Part shown: positions 41,936-54,400 of the stretch, one piece after another
How positions within the stretch are numbered: position 1 is the stretch's first letter
Layout of the letters: every line of letters starts with the position of its first letter
DNA from: Oreocharis arfaki
Taxonomy: Eukaryota > Chordata > Aves > Passeriformes > Paramythiidae
Assembly: GCA_013398015.1 (NCBI GenBank)
Contig: VZRR01009823.1
Location: forward strand, 434,001-498,000
Reading direction: 5' to 3'
DNA: 64,000 nucleotides
Notes under the pieces: model-generated
What the model was told of the DNA's origin: nothing
The model's database searches: none
The model's input: only the letters and a program-made list of their open reading frames with translations
Position numbers and translations under genes: made by a program

Positions 41936-42030
41936 GTAACCATGGCAACTGCCTCCAGTGCAATGACATCATATGGTTTCCTAGGCAACTGTTCCCAGTG
42001 CAATGATGTCATGTGATCACCACGGCAATA
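41936..42030. promoter_or_regulatory. 40-bp tandem repeat carrying RFX X-box and CRE-like motifs
   Basis: Unit 1 (41936-41975) and unit 2 (41976-42015) match at 30 of 40 bases. A third partial unit starts at 42016 in the same register. Each begins with an X-box-like word: GTAACCATGGCAAC at 41936, GTTTCCTAGGCAAC at 41976, ATCACCACGGCAAT at 42016. The two full units end with CRE-like TGACATCA (41964) and TGATGTCA (42004). It could be a clustered enhancer or a short minisatellite. Confidence 0.6.
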
Positions 42031-45000
42031 CTCCATGAGGCCAGGAAAAAAGTATTTTAAGTGGGAAGATTCGTCAGAAAGGACAAAAGAGAGCTCAGGG
42101 AAGAGCAGGATAAAAGACAATTGAGGTAAAAATATGAACTTTATAAGAAGGATAGACACAAGGGAAAGGAATGGATGGATGGATTGAAAGACAGACAGAA
42201 GACAAAAAAAGAAAAAAAATTAAGTAATTTGAACTACAATTTGCCTTAAAAAATCTTAATTCTATAATCTCTGATACATTATTTAGGTCAGAGATGCTGA
42301 AGCAAAGCATGCATGGTCACGGGAAGTTTAGGCATGGTTCAAACACTGATTTACTGGAGGGACTTCTGACAATCCAGAAGAAACTGTCAGAAATCTCCAG
42401 AGACACATTGAGAGAAATCACACTACATAGAATGTATATAGGTACATTTTCTAATGTATTTCCATTCTCTGATGATTACCCAGGGCTCTGTCACAGCAAT
42501 GCAAATAACCAGATGTTGCTGCTATGCCTGTTCAGGGCTTGAGGAGAAGATTCCTTGCCCTATTCCTTCTGTTCTTTGTACTTGAAGCCACAATAATAAG
42601 AACCTGGCCAGCTGGCAGATGAAAATGTGTTTTCCTTTTACTGAAAGCTCCTTCAGACCCTCACCAAGATGGAAGTGACCCTTCTTTTTAATTTTCAAGA
42701 TTAATTTTCTTTAATTTTCTTTAATTTTAATTCCTTTATACTCTCAAATGTTTGAATTCAGTGAATACAAATACCCTTTCTGCATTCAATCCTGTTTTAG
42801 TTCTGGACAGTCTCAGCTAGCAGACAATGTTACTACCAACCTTATGTTAAATGGCTATAAAACCCCTGGGAAAAAGCTTCTTGGCAATAAAAGGCCAGTG
42901 CTATTGATACACAGTGTTTTATCCATGTACACAGCCTTGAGTGCAAGATAAAGAAACAAAAAGCTCTGCCTTCTGAGGACAGCCTGCAGGCTAAAAGCTT
43001 AGGGCAATGTTCTTGAGGAAGCTTTCAGGTCTATCACACTGCATTTTTCTACTCAGCATCCAGCAAGGCATCCTCATGTAGTCTCTCTAAAGCAAAACCT
43101 TAATGTAATTTAATCAGCATAGTAATTGCCCTCCATCACTCTTTTCAGATGGAGTTAACAGAGAATCAGATGTAGGGATTGTGACTGTAACACGGCAGTT
43201 CAGCGACGTAGGGTTGCAACCGTGACATCTTCTACTAAAAGTGACTTGTTTTTTACCATTGAAGATGAACCTCAGCTGGTCCATTCAGACCCAAAATTCA
43301 AATAATGTGAAGTTTAGAAACCTAATTTGAGCATGGCTGTAGATAAGATATTTGTCTCAGACTAACCCACAGACTCTCGCGAGTCTCTGGCAGCAGCGCC
43401 CATCAGCTCAGCTGTCTGTACAGTTCAGCACAAAGGAAAAGAGCAGATTTCTATAGGAAGGACTTTGTACAGTTTGTCACAAGAAAACATTTTTGTACCT
43501 CAAGACCTCATGCAGATTGTTGCTGTTACTCAGATATCAACAATGCTTTTAATATGCCAAGCACTTTCCAAATCTCTACAAAGGCAGGCATTAGGGCTCA
43601 TAAGGCCTGACTCCTTCAGAGCAGCCCACTCAATAAATCTCCAAACGGTTTCATTGCAAAGCCCTGCAGTCATCAGGTTGGAAATGCTCCATGCACTTAA
43701 TCACACACAGCAGAGTAAAAACTGAGAGAGGGAAGAAAATTCTCAGAGATAAGCAGCACTAGGAAGGATGTGGTGGCCAAGGGAGAGAAACAGGAAAAGG
43801 GGAGGAGGAGGAGAGGAAAGGGAGAATAAATATCTCATGCTGTTGATGAGCAGAAACACAAACACCAGAGACAGACACAAAGAAGGCCAGGAGCGGTTCC
43901 CCCACGTTATTCTTCTGCTCTCATATGCTTCCTCCCTAAATCAAGATATTCATGGAGCAGCCAGCTGCACATCTCACACAAAAATCAGGCTAAGATGGGC
44001 ATTCTCAGACGATCAACAGGTCTCATCAACCACTTACATCTTCATGGAGTTATCAGGATGTATTTCTGTATGGGAGTGGAATGAAATCTCTGCAGGGTTG
44101 GCACAAAACGAAGGAAAGTGACTCCTAGAGAAGAAATCAGGTGGGAAATAGGTGGTGACTGTTTTGGTTTGTGGGTTGGGTTTTTTCAGGCTGAGCTGTG
44201 AGACTGAAACATCTGCATTAAGCTGTGCTTCAGGCTGCAGTCTTATTTCAAAAACTAAGAATTTTTAAGAAACTGTGACAAAATACAAGATAATGTCCTT
44301 TAGTTTGACTTCTGATAAATCCCTCTGACGAACAGCGATATATGCGAACATTAAGTAAACCAAAATGAAATGCTGAGAATTTACTTACAAGGGAGAAAGA
44401 GGAAAAAGTAGAGTAATGACTAATGGCCAAGCAAAAAAAAATCTGTTATAAATTGCGCTGCCGTAAGTAATAAAGATTGACATGCACAAATATCTAATTC
44501 ACTACCACACTAAGCGTCATGCTTCACAAGTGCACATACAAGTTCTAGGTTACTCAAAAATAAAGATAAATTCTGCTCTGATTGATACAAGACAATAAAG
44601 ATCACACATAATAGAAGAAATGGTAACATGAAGTTCACCAGTACGGACAAAATACTATAGTGAAGAATAATAGTAAAACCTTGCAGACAACTGTCCCAGA
44701 AGCTGCTAAAAGCTTCAGCTCTCAGGCTAGTTAGCCCTAAAAAAGTAAGTGATTTTAAAAAACAAAAGTTGAAATAACAGAAAGAAAAGTAAGACTTGTT
44801 TCTATTGAGTAAGAAATAAATTGAAAGGCCAGAAAATATATTTACCATCAGGAATCAGAATATAAGTTGAATAGAATGTCTCCTGGGTACTCCTTTGCGT
44901 CAGCCCATCCAACTGCTAATTAGCACCAAGACATTATTGTGATTGCACCAGGATAACAGGATGAATAATTCATTGTACCTTACCCAGAGATCCGGCACAT

Positions 45001-48000
45001 TAGTAGTTCTTAATCAGTTCCTAATCCAAAAATTTAGCATAATCTTTATGGCAGAATTAACAACATACATACACACATAATGGGTTTAGTAAAAATTTAA
45101 AGCAATTGCTTTAAACACAACTAACATTGGGCTAATAAGCTCAGCTAAAGCCAGGCTTCACTAACCTAAAAATAATAGTTAACTCTGACCCCTTTTAGCC
45201 TGGTGGCCAATCTCACAGGAGGAAGTGTCAGCTGTGGAAACCCAGATGATGACTCAGCAGTGGTACCAAAGCATGGTCATCTCTTAGCAATGTTGGGCTC
45301 TGATGATACTGATGACAGGAAAAGTCTTAACTTCCCAATCCTTCCATACCATTTTACAGCCCAGAGAGGCTTAATACGACTTGTTTCAGAAGAGGCAAAT
45401 AGCAGTCCTTGAAAAGCTTGAGGTGGCACAAGAGAATAGAGGAGATGTTCCTGCCCTTTAAGGACATGCTGGAATCTCACTCAATCCGTGGACGGCCAGC
45501 CAACAAACACTTGGAGAGACCTGGGCCATTTCCTGCCAAACATGGGCCTGGCCTTCTGCTCCCTGCTCTGGATCTGGGATGCAGTGACAGGAACAGAGAT
45601 GATTGCTCCAGGATGGCTCTGGCTGCCATGAAGACAGGAAGCCACTACAGATGGTGGCCAGGCTGCCTCAGCATGGTGCTCACACCTTGCATCCCTCTGG
45701 GTGGTGCTTTAAGGCCCCCCACCCTGAGCAGGTGTGTCACTGGAGTAACTGGGTTGTACTTCAAAAACATATAACCACCTGGGATCTGGCTTTTTGCTGA
45801 GAGTCAAAACAAAGTTAAAAGGGACAAGCACAAGTTTCTCTTTGCAGAGAAAGAATATGATCCATTTTACGCTGCAGGGAAAGCAGTTAATCACTGTCAT
45901 CCATCTACTTCTCTTCCCTCTGCAAGAGTCAGATGTCCTTTTGCACCGTGAGGGCACAACAGCCACAATGCATGTCAGTAAAATGCTTCTCCTGCCAACC
46001 CCCTACAACTCCTGCTTCCTTTCAATGTGTGCTTTACGTGCTTCGGAAAGGAATCAATGCTTTACCGCCATCCCTGCTCTTTCAGCATCCTCTGCTGGAG
46101 AAATCCCTGAATAAAGCACATTCCTCAGATGTTCAAACAAGGATGCAGTTCCCTAAATGCCACAATTTTTTTATACAATTACTGCAAATACAATTGGCTT
46201 ATATTTTTAATAACATATGTGTTTATTATCATTTATAAATAATTATTATATTTAATATTTATAACTGGCAAAACATCACTGAAAGTCATATGGACAGTGT
46301 GTTTTGATCTATTTCTTCTCTTAGACATGTTGTTAAACCACTTAATTCTTCAGAGATGAAAGAGTTCAACTACTATTAGATTGAATCCTAAAGTGGAATC
46401 GATCACATTATCAAATTATGTGAAAATAGCTCATACTAATTTAAGTACATCACTGTACATAAGTTATTTCTTAATGATTACCCCCTAAAAAATATATTCA
46501 CTGCTGAAGTACTCACAATGCTTTGCCTTGGTGCACTCTGAGATTTACAAAAACCCAACCAAATGAAAATAATTCATCTGGCTATAATGTTTGAGTTGGG
46601 ACAGACCAAACTGGTTCATAACCGTTAGTTAAAATCACTTAGACAACAATATAAGACAATGAGTAACACTGAAGATTCAGAAAAAAGAAACGTGTATACT
46701 TGAAGTTTATATATATATATGTATATATATATATGTATTACTACATTTATAATTAAACAATACTAGATCACAATTGGCATATAGGAAAGAGTCAAAATAA
46801 ACACTGTTATTTCTAACAGATGGTTCCATTTCTAACACCAACTAAAAATGTACCTGGCTTGACCTCAGTGTTCAGAAGACATCTTCATTTATCCCAGAAA
46901 TCACTAAGGGTCAGACACTAAACCATCTGCATCTATGGAACTTCAGGTACTTTAAACTTGTTCAGAACAAGATCTAAACATCCTCTGTCAATTATGTGTA
47001 TAATCAACTTCACATTCTTCAAAATCTGCCACTGATTTCAAGGAGCGGCTTCAATGAACCTAAGACCTATCCAAATCGGTTTCTCATGTTGTTGAAGTGT
47101 TTTAGCTAATTTTTCCTGATCAATTATGTTAAATTAATTCAAATATTAATTCAATTAATTCAAATGGTGCGAATAGAATTAAAAAAACACAAGGATCCAA
47201 AGCACTGGAATATTTTTCCTGTTTTCTCTCTGTCCTTAAACTCAGACTGATTTATTGAAAGATTTGTAGTTGGTCCCATGCTGACAGAAAATGTTTTATA
47301 ATGTATAATGACATCAGCTTTCACCCTTCTAACTTCCATTATCATTAAGTCATTCTCTTACATGACTTAAAATACAGCCAAGGCTTTTCATTTCCCTCAA
47401 CCTGAAGCGTACTCACATAATTTTTTCGTAGATTATTATAAAGCAGCCTATTGCAGCTGCTGGAAGAGGCCCCAAGAGTAGGTTAGGGAATACCCTTGTG
47501 CTCCTTTGGAAATAGATTCGGCTCTGGAAGTCAGTCTATCCAACTTACAGATGTAGATCACCAATGTGGGTATTAAGGATGGAAAACCACAGAAGTTACA
47601 GGCAAGGGAAAGGCAGTGTGGAAAAACTATTTTCAAACCCATAGTGAGACCAAAGCAGTAAGAGTGAATGATTACTTACCAGAGGAACTGTGGTCCTTTG
47701 ATACGTGTTATCCCTGGACAACCAGTCTCATCACTCTTCATAAGGTTTCTGCTTCCCTAGAATCTTCACATTCTCAGTGCTATTGCTTATGTTGAAAAAC
47801 AGCCTCTCGGTACATAGTTTAGCATCCCATAGCATCAGCACATTTTGTTCCAGTGGGTTCAATAGGGTGTGGGTGTGTTTGTACTCTGAGAGATGAACAC
47901 AACCATTTCTATAAAACCTGAACATATTTGAGCCGATTAGGACATAGACTCTGTCCCTATAAAGACCACACAACTAATTTAAGGGCTGATTATGCCATAG

Positions 48001-50024
48001 CTTTCAAGTTCCTTTAACACTACAGAAAATGCTGCTTTACTGTTAGCAGCAGTCAGGTTGCTAAAAATTCAAGGATATGTACAGGCCTTGTTAATATTAT
48101 ATCAACACCCTTGGAGTGACTTGTCAACAAAGATTGTCTGTGAAAGACACAAAAAGTTCTGGACAAGAGTAATGCTCAGATGGACTCTAACAGAACCCTC
48201 ACCATGCAGCGAACAGCCTTTTACACCTTCAAGGACATATGAAGAAACTCCCCTGGGGGCAGGGGGGAAAGTCACTCAATATTGAGTCTTTCCATTAGAA
48301 TTACCCCTGCTTCAAAAAATATTGTGAACTTCAACTAAGCACCTTTGCTGAATACATCTGGTGTTTTCAAACAATAAATGGGGCACAGTCTAGGATTTTA
48401 TTTATTTTAGAGAGTGACAGGAAGAAGACATGACTTGGGAGTCACCTGTGAGAAATACCAGTTCTAAAATACCTGAATCCTGTGGCCTACTGAAGAATAT
48501 TGGAATAAACAACATGTGCTATTCATCAGCTTTGGTTTCCTCCAGATCACAGTAAGGATTACAAAAACGTATTTAGCAATCCCAGGGCCCAGGAAATGAA
48601 AAAGCTGCTGAAGCAGAAACAAGAATATGGATTGCACTGAAGCATTTCTTTTCTTGCTCCATAGAAAACTCTCTACTAACTCTTACCAAAACACAACCAC
48701 AAAAACATGCTCTCCATGTCATTGGCTTGTTCACTGACAGCTGGAAAACACTCAAGTACCTGCTTTCCTTCTGGGAATCTAATTCACTACTACACAGCAT
48801 CATTCTGCAGAATCCCTTTGATCTCCACTTCTGACCCTATGCACTATGGCAACAGCCAACCCTCAGCTGCCCAGTCCAGAGATGCCAGGCCTGCTGACTC
48901 ACTTGCAAACTACATAATGCTCATAGTTTTGTGATAGAGGGTCTGCACAAGACAGTAACTAAAATGAGAAAGGACTCCTTGGCTTTTGAATTGAGAAAAA
49001 TATTATTAAAAAAAGACAGATACTTCTATCAACAAGGAAATAAATCTACCGACTGACAATATTATTAATTATTAACCATCCAGAGTGTTTCAATGTAAAA
49101 AGGCAATCTTACTGCAAAGTTATACCTTGGTTACACAGGCGTAGGTAGGTAGGTGTGTACCTGTATTTTCATCTTTATCTGATGTACTGATACAACAAAT
49201 CTAGAATTATCTCTAAGATGATAGAATATATAAATGCACACCAATCTACCATTAAAAAATTCTAAAACTCCAGATACTTAAGAACAACTAGTGCACTGGT
49301 TTTAAAAAGTATGAGCAGTTGTTGTGGGTAATTCTGACTAGTAATAATTACTGCACTAATTAAAGAATAAGAATTCTGATGAGAACTTACATGACTTTTG
49401 AGCTAGCTCAGGTGCCAGTGGCAGTTTGGATACAGCTAACTTTTCCTGCTTCTGGGACATACCTTTACAGAAGTATGTACAGCACCAACAAATGTACATG
49501 TACACTAACTGTTGGGAGAAAACAAAAACAACAGTGTTAAGTCTGTGGACTAGACTTAAGTGAGCTAAATAGAGAAAGGCAGTCTTTAGCAACAACTATT
49601 GCTTCTGTTTGAAGCAGATAAATATGAAATAGCTACTGGGATATTCACATGTAAAGCTGATTTGGTGATCAGCACTTCAGAGAAACAGCTTAAGAGCTAC
49701 AGTGGACAGAAGCAAACACAAGTCTCTGCATTGATATAAGTTATGGGCTTTACAACTGTTCAGCAACTCTTCTGCTGAGCAAACAACTAAATATACCACC
49801 TTGGGAAACTCCCCTTTAACAGAGGTGGCCCCCACGGTGGGTGCTTGTGGGTTTTGTGGGTTTGGGTTTTTCTTCTTTCAGCACACTATGTTGTATTTTT
49901 GTGTTGTTTAGCATGTGTCAACTTCCCATTAAACTTTCGATTAAATATGTTTTAACCCATAAGTGATGTGTTAGATAACTCTATCTCTGCTCTGAACAAA
50001 AGACAGGACAGCTCATGTAGAGAT
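42031..50024. other. Intergenic region downstream of YWHAH
   Basis: No coding exon or RNA gene recognised. It contains ATGG and GACA short tandem runs near 42170-42195, a purine-rich tract at 43770-43830, a TA/TG microsatellite, a cluster of ATTAATTCAA words near 47128-47166 and a short GTAG run at 49141. Confidence 0.7.
46709..46738. repeat. (TA)n microsatellite with TG interruptions
   Basis: About 30 bp of alternating TA, interrupted twice by GT. Confidence 0.9.
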
Positions 50025-50777
50025 AACATCCCTGAAGCAGCATTTTATTTTATTCACTTAATTCCAAAACATTTAATTTAGAAGTCTGGCTTCCCAGTCA
50101 TCCATCTTAACATGGGCAAATATTGACATAGAGTTGTCAGAATACACAGACAACTAAACAGCCAAAGAGCTTACAAAAAATAAATTCATGATTCTTCAAA
50201 ACAACTGCCAAAGGTTACAAGTATCAAAACTCTTAGGTAGATGCACTGCATTTAAAGAAACTGTGCACATAAGTTAGAGGCAAAAAACCCAAATTGCTAC
50301 TGAAACCTCACATTTCAGTTTATTGTAAACTGATGAACAGAGCTGTCATTTCACATCAGCTTAACTGTTTTCATTGACTGAAAAACATTTGGGGTGGCTA
50401 ATTTACTTTGCATGCACAAAATGTACTGCTTAACAGAACTGTCGGCTCATTTCAAATGGAAAAAATTTAACTGGAATCTAGTTATCCTCAATCACTTTCC
50501 ATTATTCTTTCCCATATTTTCCAATCAACAGGCAAACTAAAATGCCTCCTGCACTGCTCAAGTGCTACTAAGATAAACAGGGCCAATAAAACAATCAATC
50601 CATCAATGCCCATGAAGACTCATTTGAAACTGCTTCTTGATAAAGTGGACAGCAGATCTGAACAGCTGTACAATACAGATATGCTTAGCACTAGATATTT
50701 AGTGTGACTGTGGCAAGGAAATATTGGTGATGATGGGGATGGCCAAGAGGGTGAAAGAGGGATCAGAGGAAAGCTTT
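50025..50777 (-). other. YWHAH: YWHAH 3' UTR
   Basis: About 750 nt between the stop codon and the first good poly(A) signal, similar in size to the human 3' UTR. The left end is estimated at about 20 nt past the signal. Confidence 0.7.
50044..50054 (-). terminator. YWHAH poly(A) signal (two overlapping AATAAA)
   Basis: The minus strand reads AATAAAATAAA, two overlapping canonical hexamers. Cleavage is expected at about 50020-50030. Confidence 0.75.
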
Positions 50778-51434
50778 TTAATTATTGCCCTCTCCTGCTT
50801 CTTCATCTTGCTGGTCACTCGTCCACAGAGTGAGGTTATCTCGAAGTAACTGCATGATGAGAGTGGAGTCCTTGTAGGAATCCTCATTTAGTGTGTCCAG
50901 CTCTGCTATGGCATCATCAAAGGCTTGTTTGGCTAAAAGGCAGGCCTGCTCAGGGGCATTTTGGATTTCATAGTAGAACACTGAGAAATTGAGTGCCAGC
51001 CCAAGCCTAATGGGGTGAGTGGGCTGCATGTGCTCTTTGCTGATTTCAAAGGCCTCCTTATAGGCAGCTTCTGAGGCTTCCACGACACTGTTCTTCTTCT
51101 CTCCAGCAGCGACTTCTGCCAAATAGCGGTAGTAATCCCCCTTCATTTTCAGGTAAAAGACCTTGCTCTCATACTGGAAGTCATTGCAGTTCTTGATCAA
51201 GTATTTATCTAGGAGAGCCAAAACATCATTGCAGACTGTCTCGAGCTCCTTTTCTATCTTCTCCCTATAGGCTTTAACCTTCTCCAGCTTCTTCTCATTC
51301 CCATCTGCCATAGTCTTCTGCTCTATGCTGCTGATGACACGCCAGGAGGACCGTCTAGCTCCAACTACATTCTTGTAGGCTACAGACAGCAGGTTTCTAT
51401 CCTCATTTGAGAGGGGCTCATTCAGCTCAGTTAC
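50778..51434 (-). CDS. YWHAH: YWHAH coding exon 2 (aa 30-247 and stop)
   Basis: A single large exon from VTELNEPLSNEDRNLL to the stop. It contains K50, R57, R132/Y133, the NLTLW segment and the acidic tail. Acceptor TTTTCAG. A spurious Met codon inside the intron just upstream would extend the frame by four residues (MYFQ), but the splice joint excludes it. Confidence 0.98.
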   Translation of the reverse strand, partial: VTELNEPLSNEDRNLLSVAYKNVVGARRSSWRVISSIEQKTMADGNEKKLEKVKAYREKIEKELETVCNDVLALLDKYLIKNCNDFQYESKVFYLKMKGDYYRYLAEVAAGEKKNSVVEASEAAYKEAFEISKEHMQPTHPIRLGLALNFSVFYYEIQNAPEQACLLAKQAFDDAIAELDTLNEDSYKDSTLIMQLLRDNLTLWTSDQQDEEAGEGNN

Positions 51435-54400
51435 CTGAAAATACAAACAAAAAGAAAATCTAAAGGGTTTGTTTTAGAGAAGAGTGTGCAAACTTCCTTC
51501 AATACTTTCATGGTGAAGTGCAAGATTCAAAATTTCTTCTAGATGCCAAAATTCCTTCTAGACCCCAAAACTCCTTCTAGACTAGAGTAACTTAGTAACA
51601 TTTAAAGTTTAAAACTGTTCTGCAGTCAGGACTTAAAAGAGTGAAATCCCCACAGTTCTGATGTAACAGAAGGGGTATTTAGAAGCCATTGCAAAGAACA
51701 TTCACTGAATAAAAGTGAGTCAGGCTTGTGTAATGGAGAAGCAACCACAGAGGAAGGCTCAGGATTTTTAGGAAGTCTGCTATAATTATACAGACTACAC
51801 ATTTACTGACGAATTTAAATGTACCTAGAACACCATTTTTTTTAATCTGGAACACAGCACCGACACTGGAAGCTGGTGCAATTCTTGCATTTCTTTCCCC
51901 TGCTGCTTGTTTCCATTCAACAGCAGAGATGGAAGCGCTGCAGTCGTTAACCTCTGCACAGTACAAATGGAATTAGTGTTTTGTAGTATCTTTCAGACAC
52001 TTAGTGAGCAATTATACAGTGTAATACAAAAGTTACCCTGATTTCTGCTAACTGGCTGCAGACAAATTCCAGGGATAGGACATAAAAGAAACTGCATAGA
52101 AATAGGACAGCAAATCAGGAATGAAGCCATGATCGGCTTTGAACTGCTACTTCAAAAAGCTGAGATAGAAGAATAATACTTCTAAATACTGTATATTTAG
52201 GCCTATTTCACTTGTTTTAATTTAGGCTATCAGACTCACAGTCACTTGAAATTGTTCTACTTTTTAAAATTTATACACATGAAATTAAACTCAAGGGAAT
52301 TCGGATTAAAAATGTAACTCCCCTAATGCAAGCATATTGCTTTAAAAGTAGCCACTAGAATTCTAAGGGTACGTACTTCGGTGTGAAAATAAACTTGTCC
52401 TTGTTCAGACACTGTTAAAATCATCAACTATTTCTTTTTAAAAATGTGCACATTTACACTGCTTGACAGGCACCAGAGTGTTTGCAACCAAATACTTACA
52501 TACTACAATCAAGTCACAAGTATTTAGACTATTCTGAGACTGCTGGTGTAGACAGTGAACCTTCTAACAAATGTGCTTATTTCCAGATCTAAAAAAATAC
52601 TTTAAGCAATTTATAACTCTTAGAATAACAGCTTACTTTCAAATTTAGGTTTTGTTCTTAAAATATATTAAGTCAATTAGTTTTATCTCCAAAATGCCTC
52701 TTCCACAGTTCAGGAACCTGAACTCCCAAAAGACACCACTCTGCTTGTCCTAATAGAATAAGAGGCAACCTACAGAGGACAAAATGCACAAGAATCAACT
52801 CTAATGACATCTTGAGAATCTTCATACATTGGAATTCCTAACTCCACATACTAATGAGCATGGCAATACTCCATCAGCTCAGAAATTACTTCCGTGTGTG
52901 ATCCCACATACGCTATACATCAAGCTGAGCTCCCTTCACATGGAAAACACCCTGAAGTAAATGTTCCACAATGGAGAAGAGATCCACAACCTGATCCAGG
53001 TCAGTTGACTGTCTATTACTATATTTGTTTTGTCAGCCAGAGCACATCATTCACAGCTAGAGCCAGTTCTGAGCCAGCTGCTGCAAAAATGACTGTACCC
53101 GAGGCAGTAAACAGTGAAGTTTAACTATTAAAACTTGCCTGATAGAAAGTCACGCAGTCCATAACTTTGGAACAAATACAAACCAGACTAATGAATTTAA
53201 ACCAGATCAATTTCTTGCATCATGTGGTCTCAGAGCTATATAACAAGCATCATAGCTACATTTACCCTAGAGAACCCCACGAGGAAGTCATCTCCCACTA
53301 CTTAAAGACAACTCATTCCCCTCTCCTACACAAATAGACTGCATTAACCCCAAACCAGACACTCAGGGAATAGTTGCTAAAAATATAGAACATCCCAAAC
53401 TTTTAAGGTCCATTTATATATACAGATAAAGCCTACATAACAAAAGAGAACCTCAAGCTACTTTGTTTCAAAAACTTTAGTTCAAGACTTAAGTTTATTT
53501 CACTGTGTAGTATTTCTCATATGACTAATTTTAAAATTCTATATGTCACATCACTCACGCTACCAACTGTAAAAAGTAAGTTATTTTTTACCACTATGTA
53601 GCTATACCGGAAAAGCAACATAAATCAATAGGGGTCCTAAGTACTATGTATTAGGATTAATACTGTCCAAAAAAAGGGAAGGGCTTATACATTTTTCATG
53701 ATGTCTGGAATCATCTAAACCAAAGGTACTCAATACTGTAATGTCAGGAGGCTGAAGCATTTGTTGCATCAACTGAGAACCTTTCACACTTATGCCAAAA
53801 GCACCTTCCTTCAGTGTGTTGATAAACAATTCTGTACCTACTGTGTAAGCTTTATTTGAAATAGATGGAATCCCGAAGCAGCATTTAATGCAACGGGAAT
53901 GCCATGCCCCTTGGAAGAATGCCATTTACATTTGATTGTATTTTCTATTAAAATAACTTCAGCTGGGAAAAAGTAAACTAAATCCATTAATTTGTAACAG
54001 CAACTGTTTCATTTTCCTCTCCTGTTTACACATTACAAGCAAAAATACTGGAGTTCTTCCACAAAAACTAAGTTTACAGCAACAAAAATTTGTATTGAGC
54101 AGTAAATTCCTTATTTAAGCTACAACTGCTACTTGGTCTGGCTTTTTTTTTTTTTTTAAATGAATTAATGGGAATAAAAAATAAATGTTTCTCCAGCTTT
54201 ATGCTGACAGATGAAAGAACAGCCTTGTCACACTTTTTTTCTTCAGTGGCAGAGTCAAAAATCAGGCAAATACACTTTCAACTAAAACAAGTATTCGGTA
54301 CTTTATGTTTCTATAGTAACTACCAGGCTTTTGGCTATACTTTAGCCAAAACTAGAGTACACTAGTTTTGTACACTATTAGTACACACATGTATTTTTTA

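Noticed and set aside
51435..51446. Upstream Met (MYFQ) extension of YWHAH exon 2
   Set aside because: It reads through the splice acceptor into the intron; joining to exon 1 gives the full 14-3-3 N-terminus.
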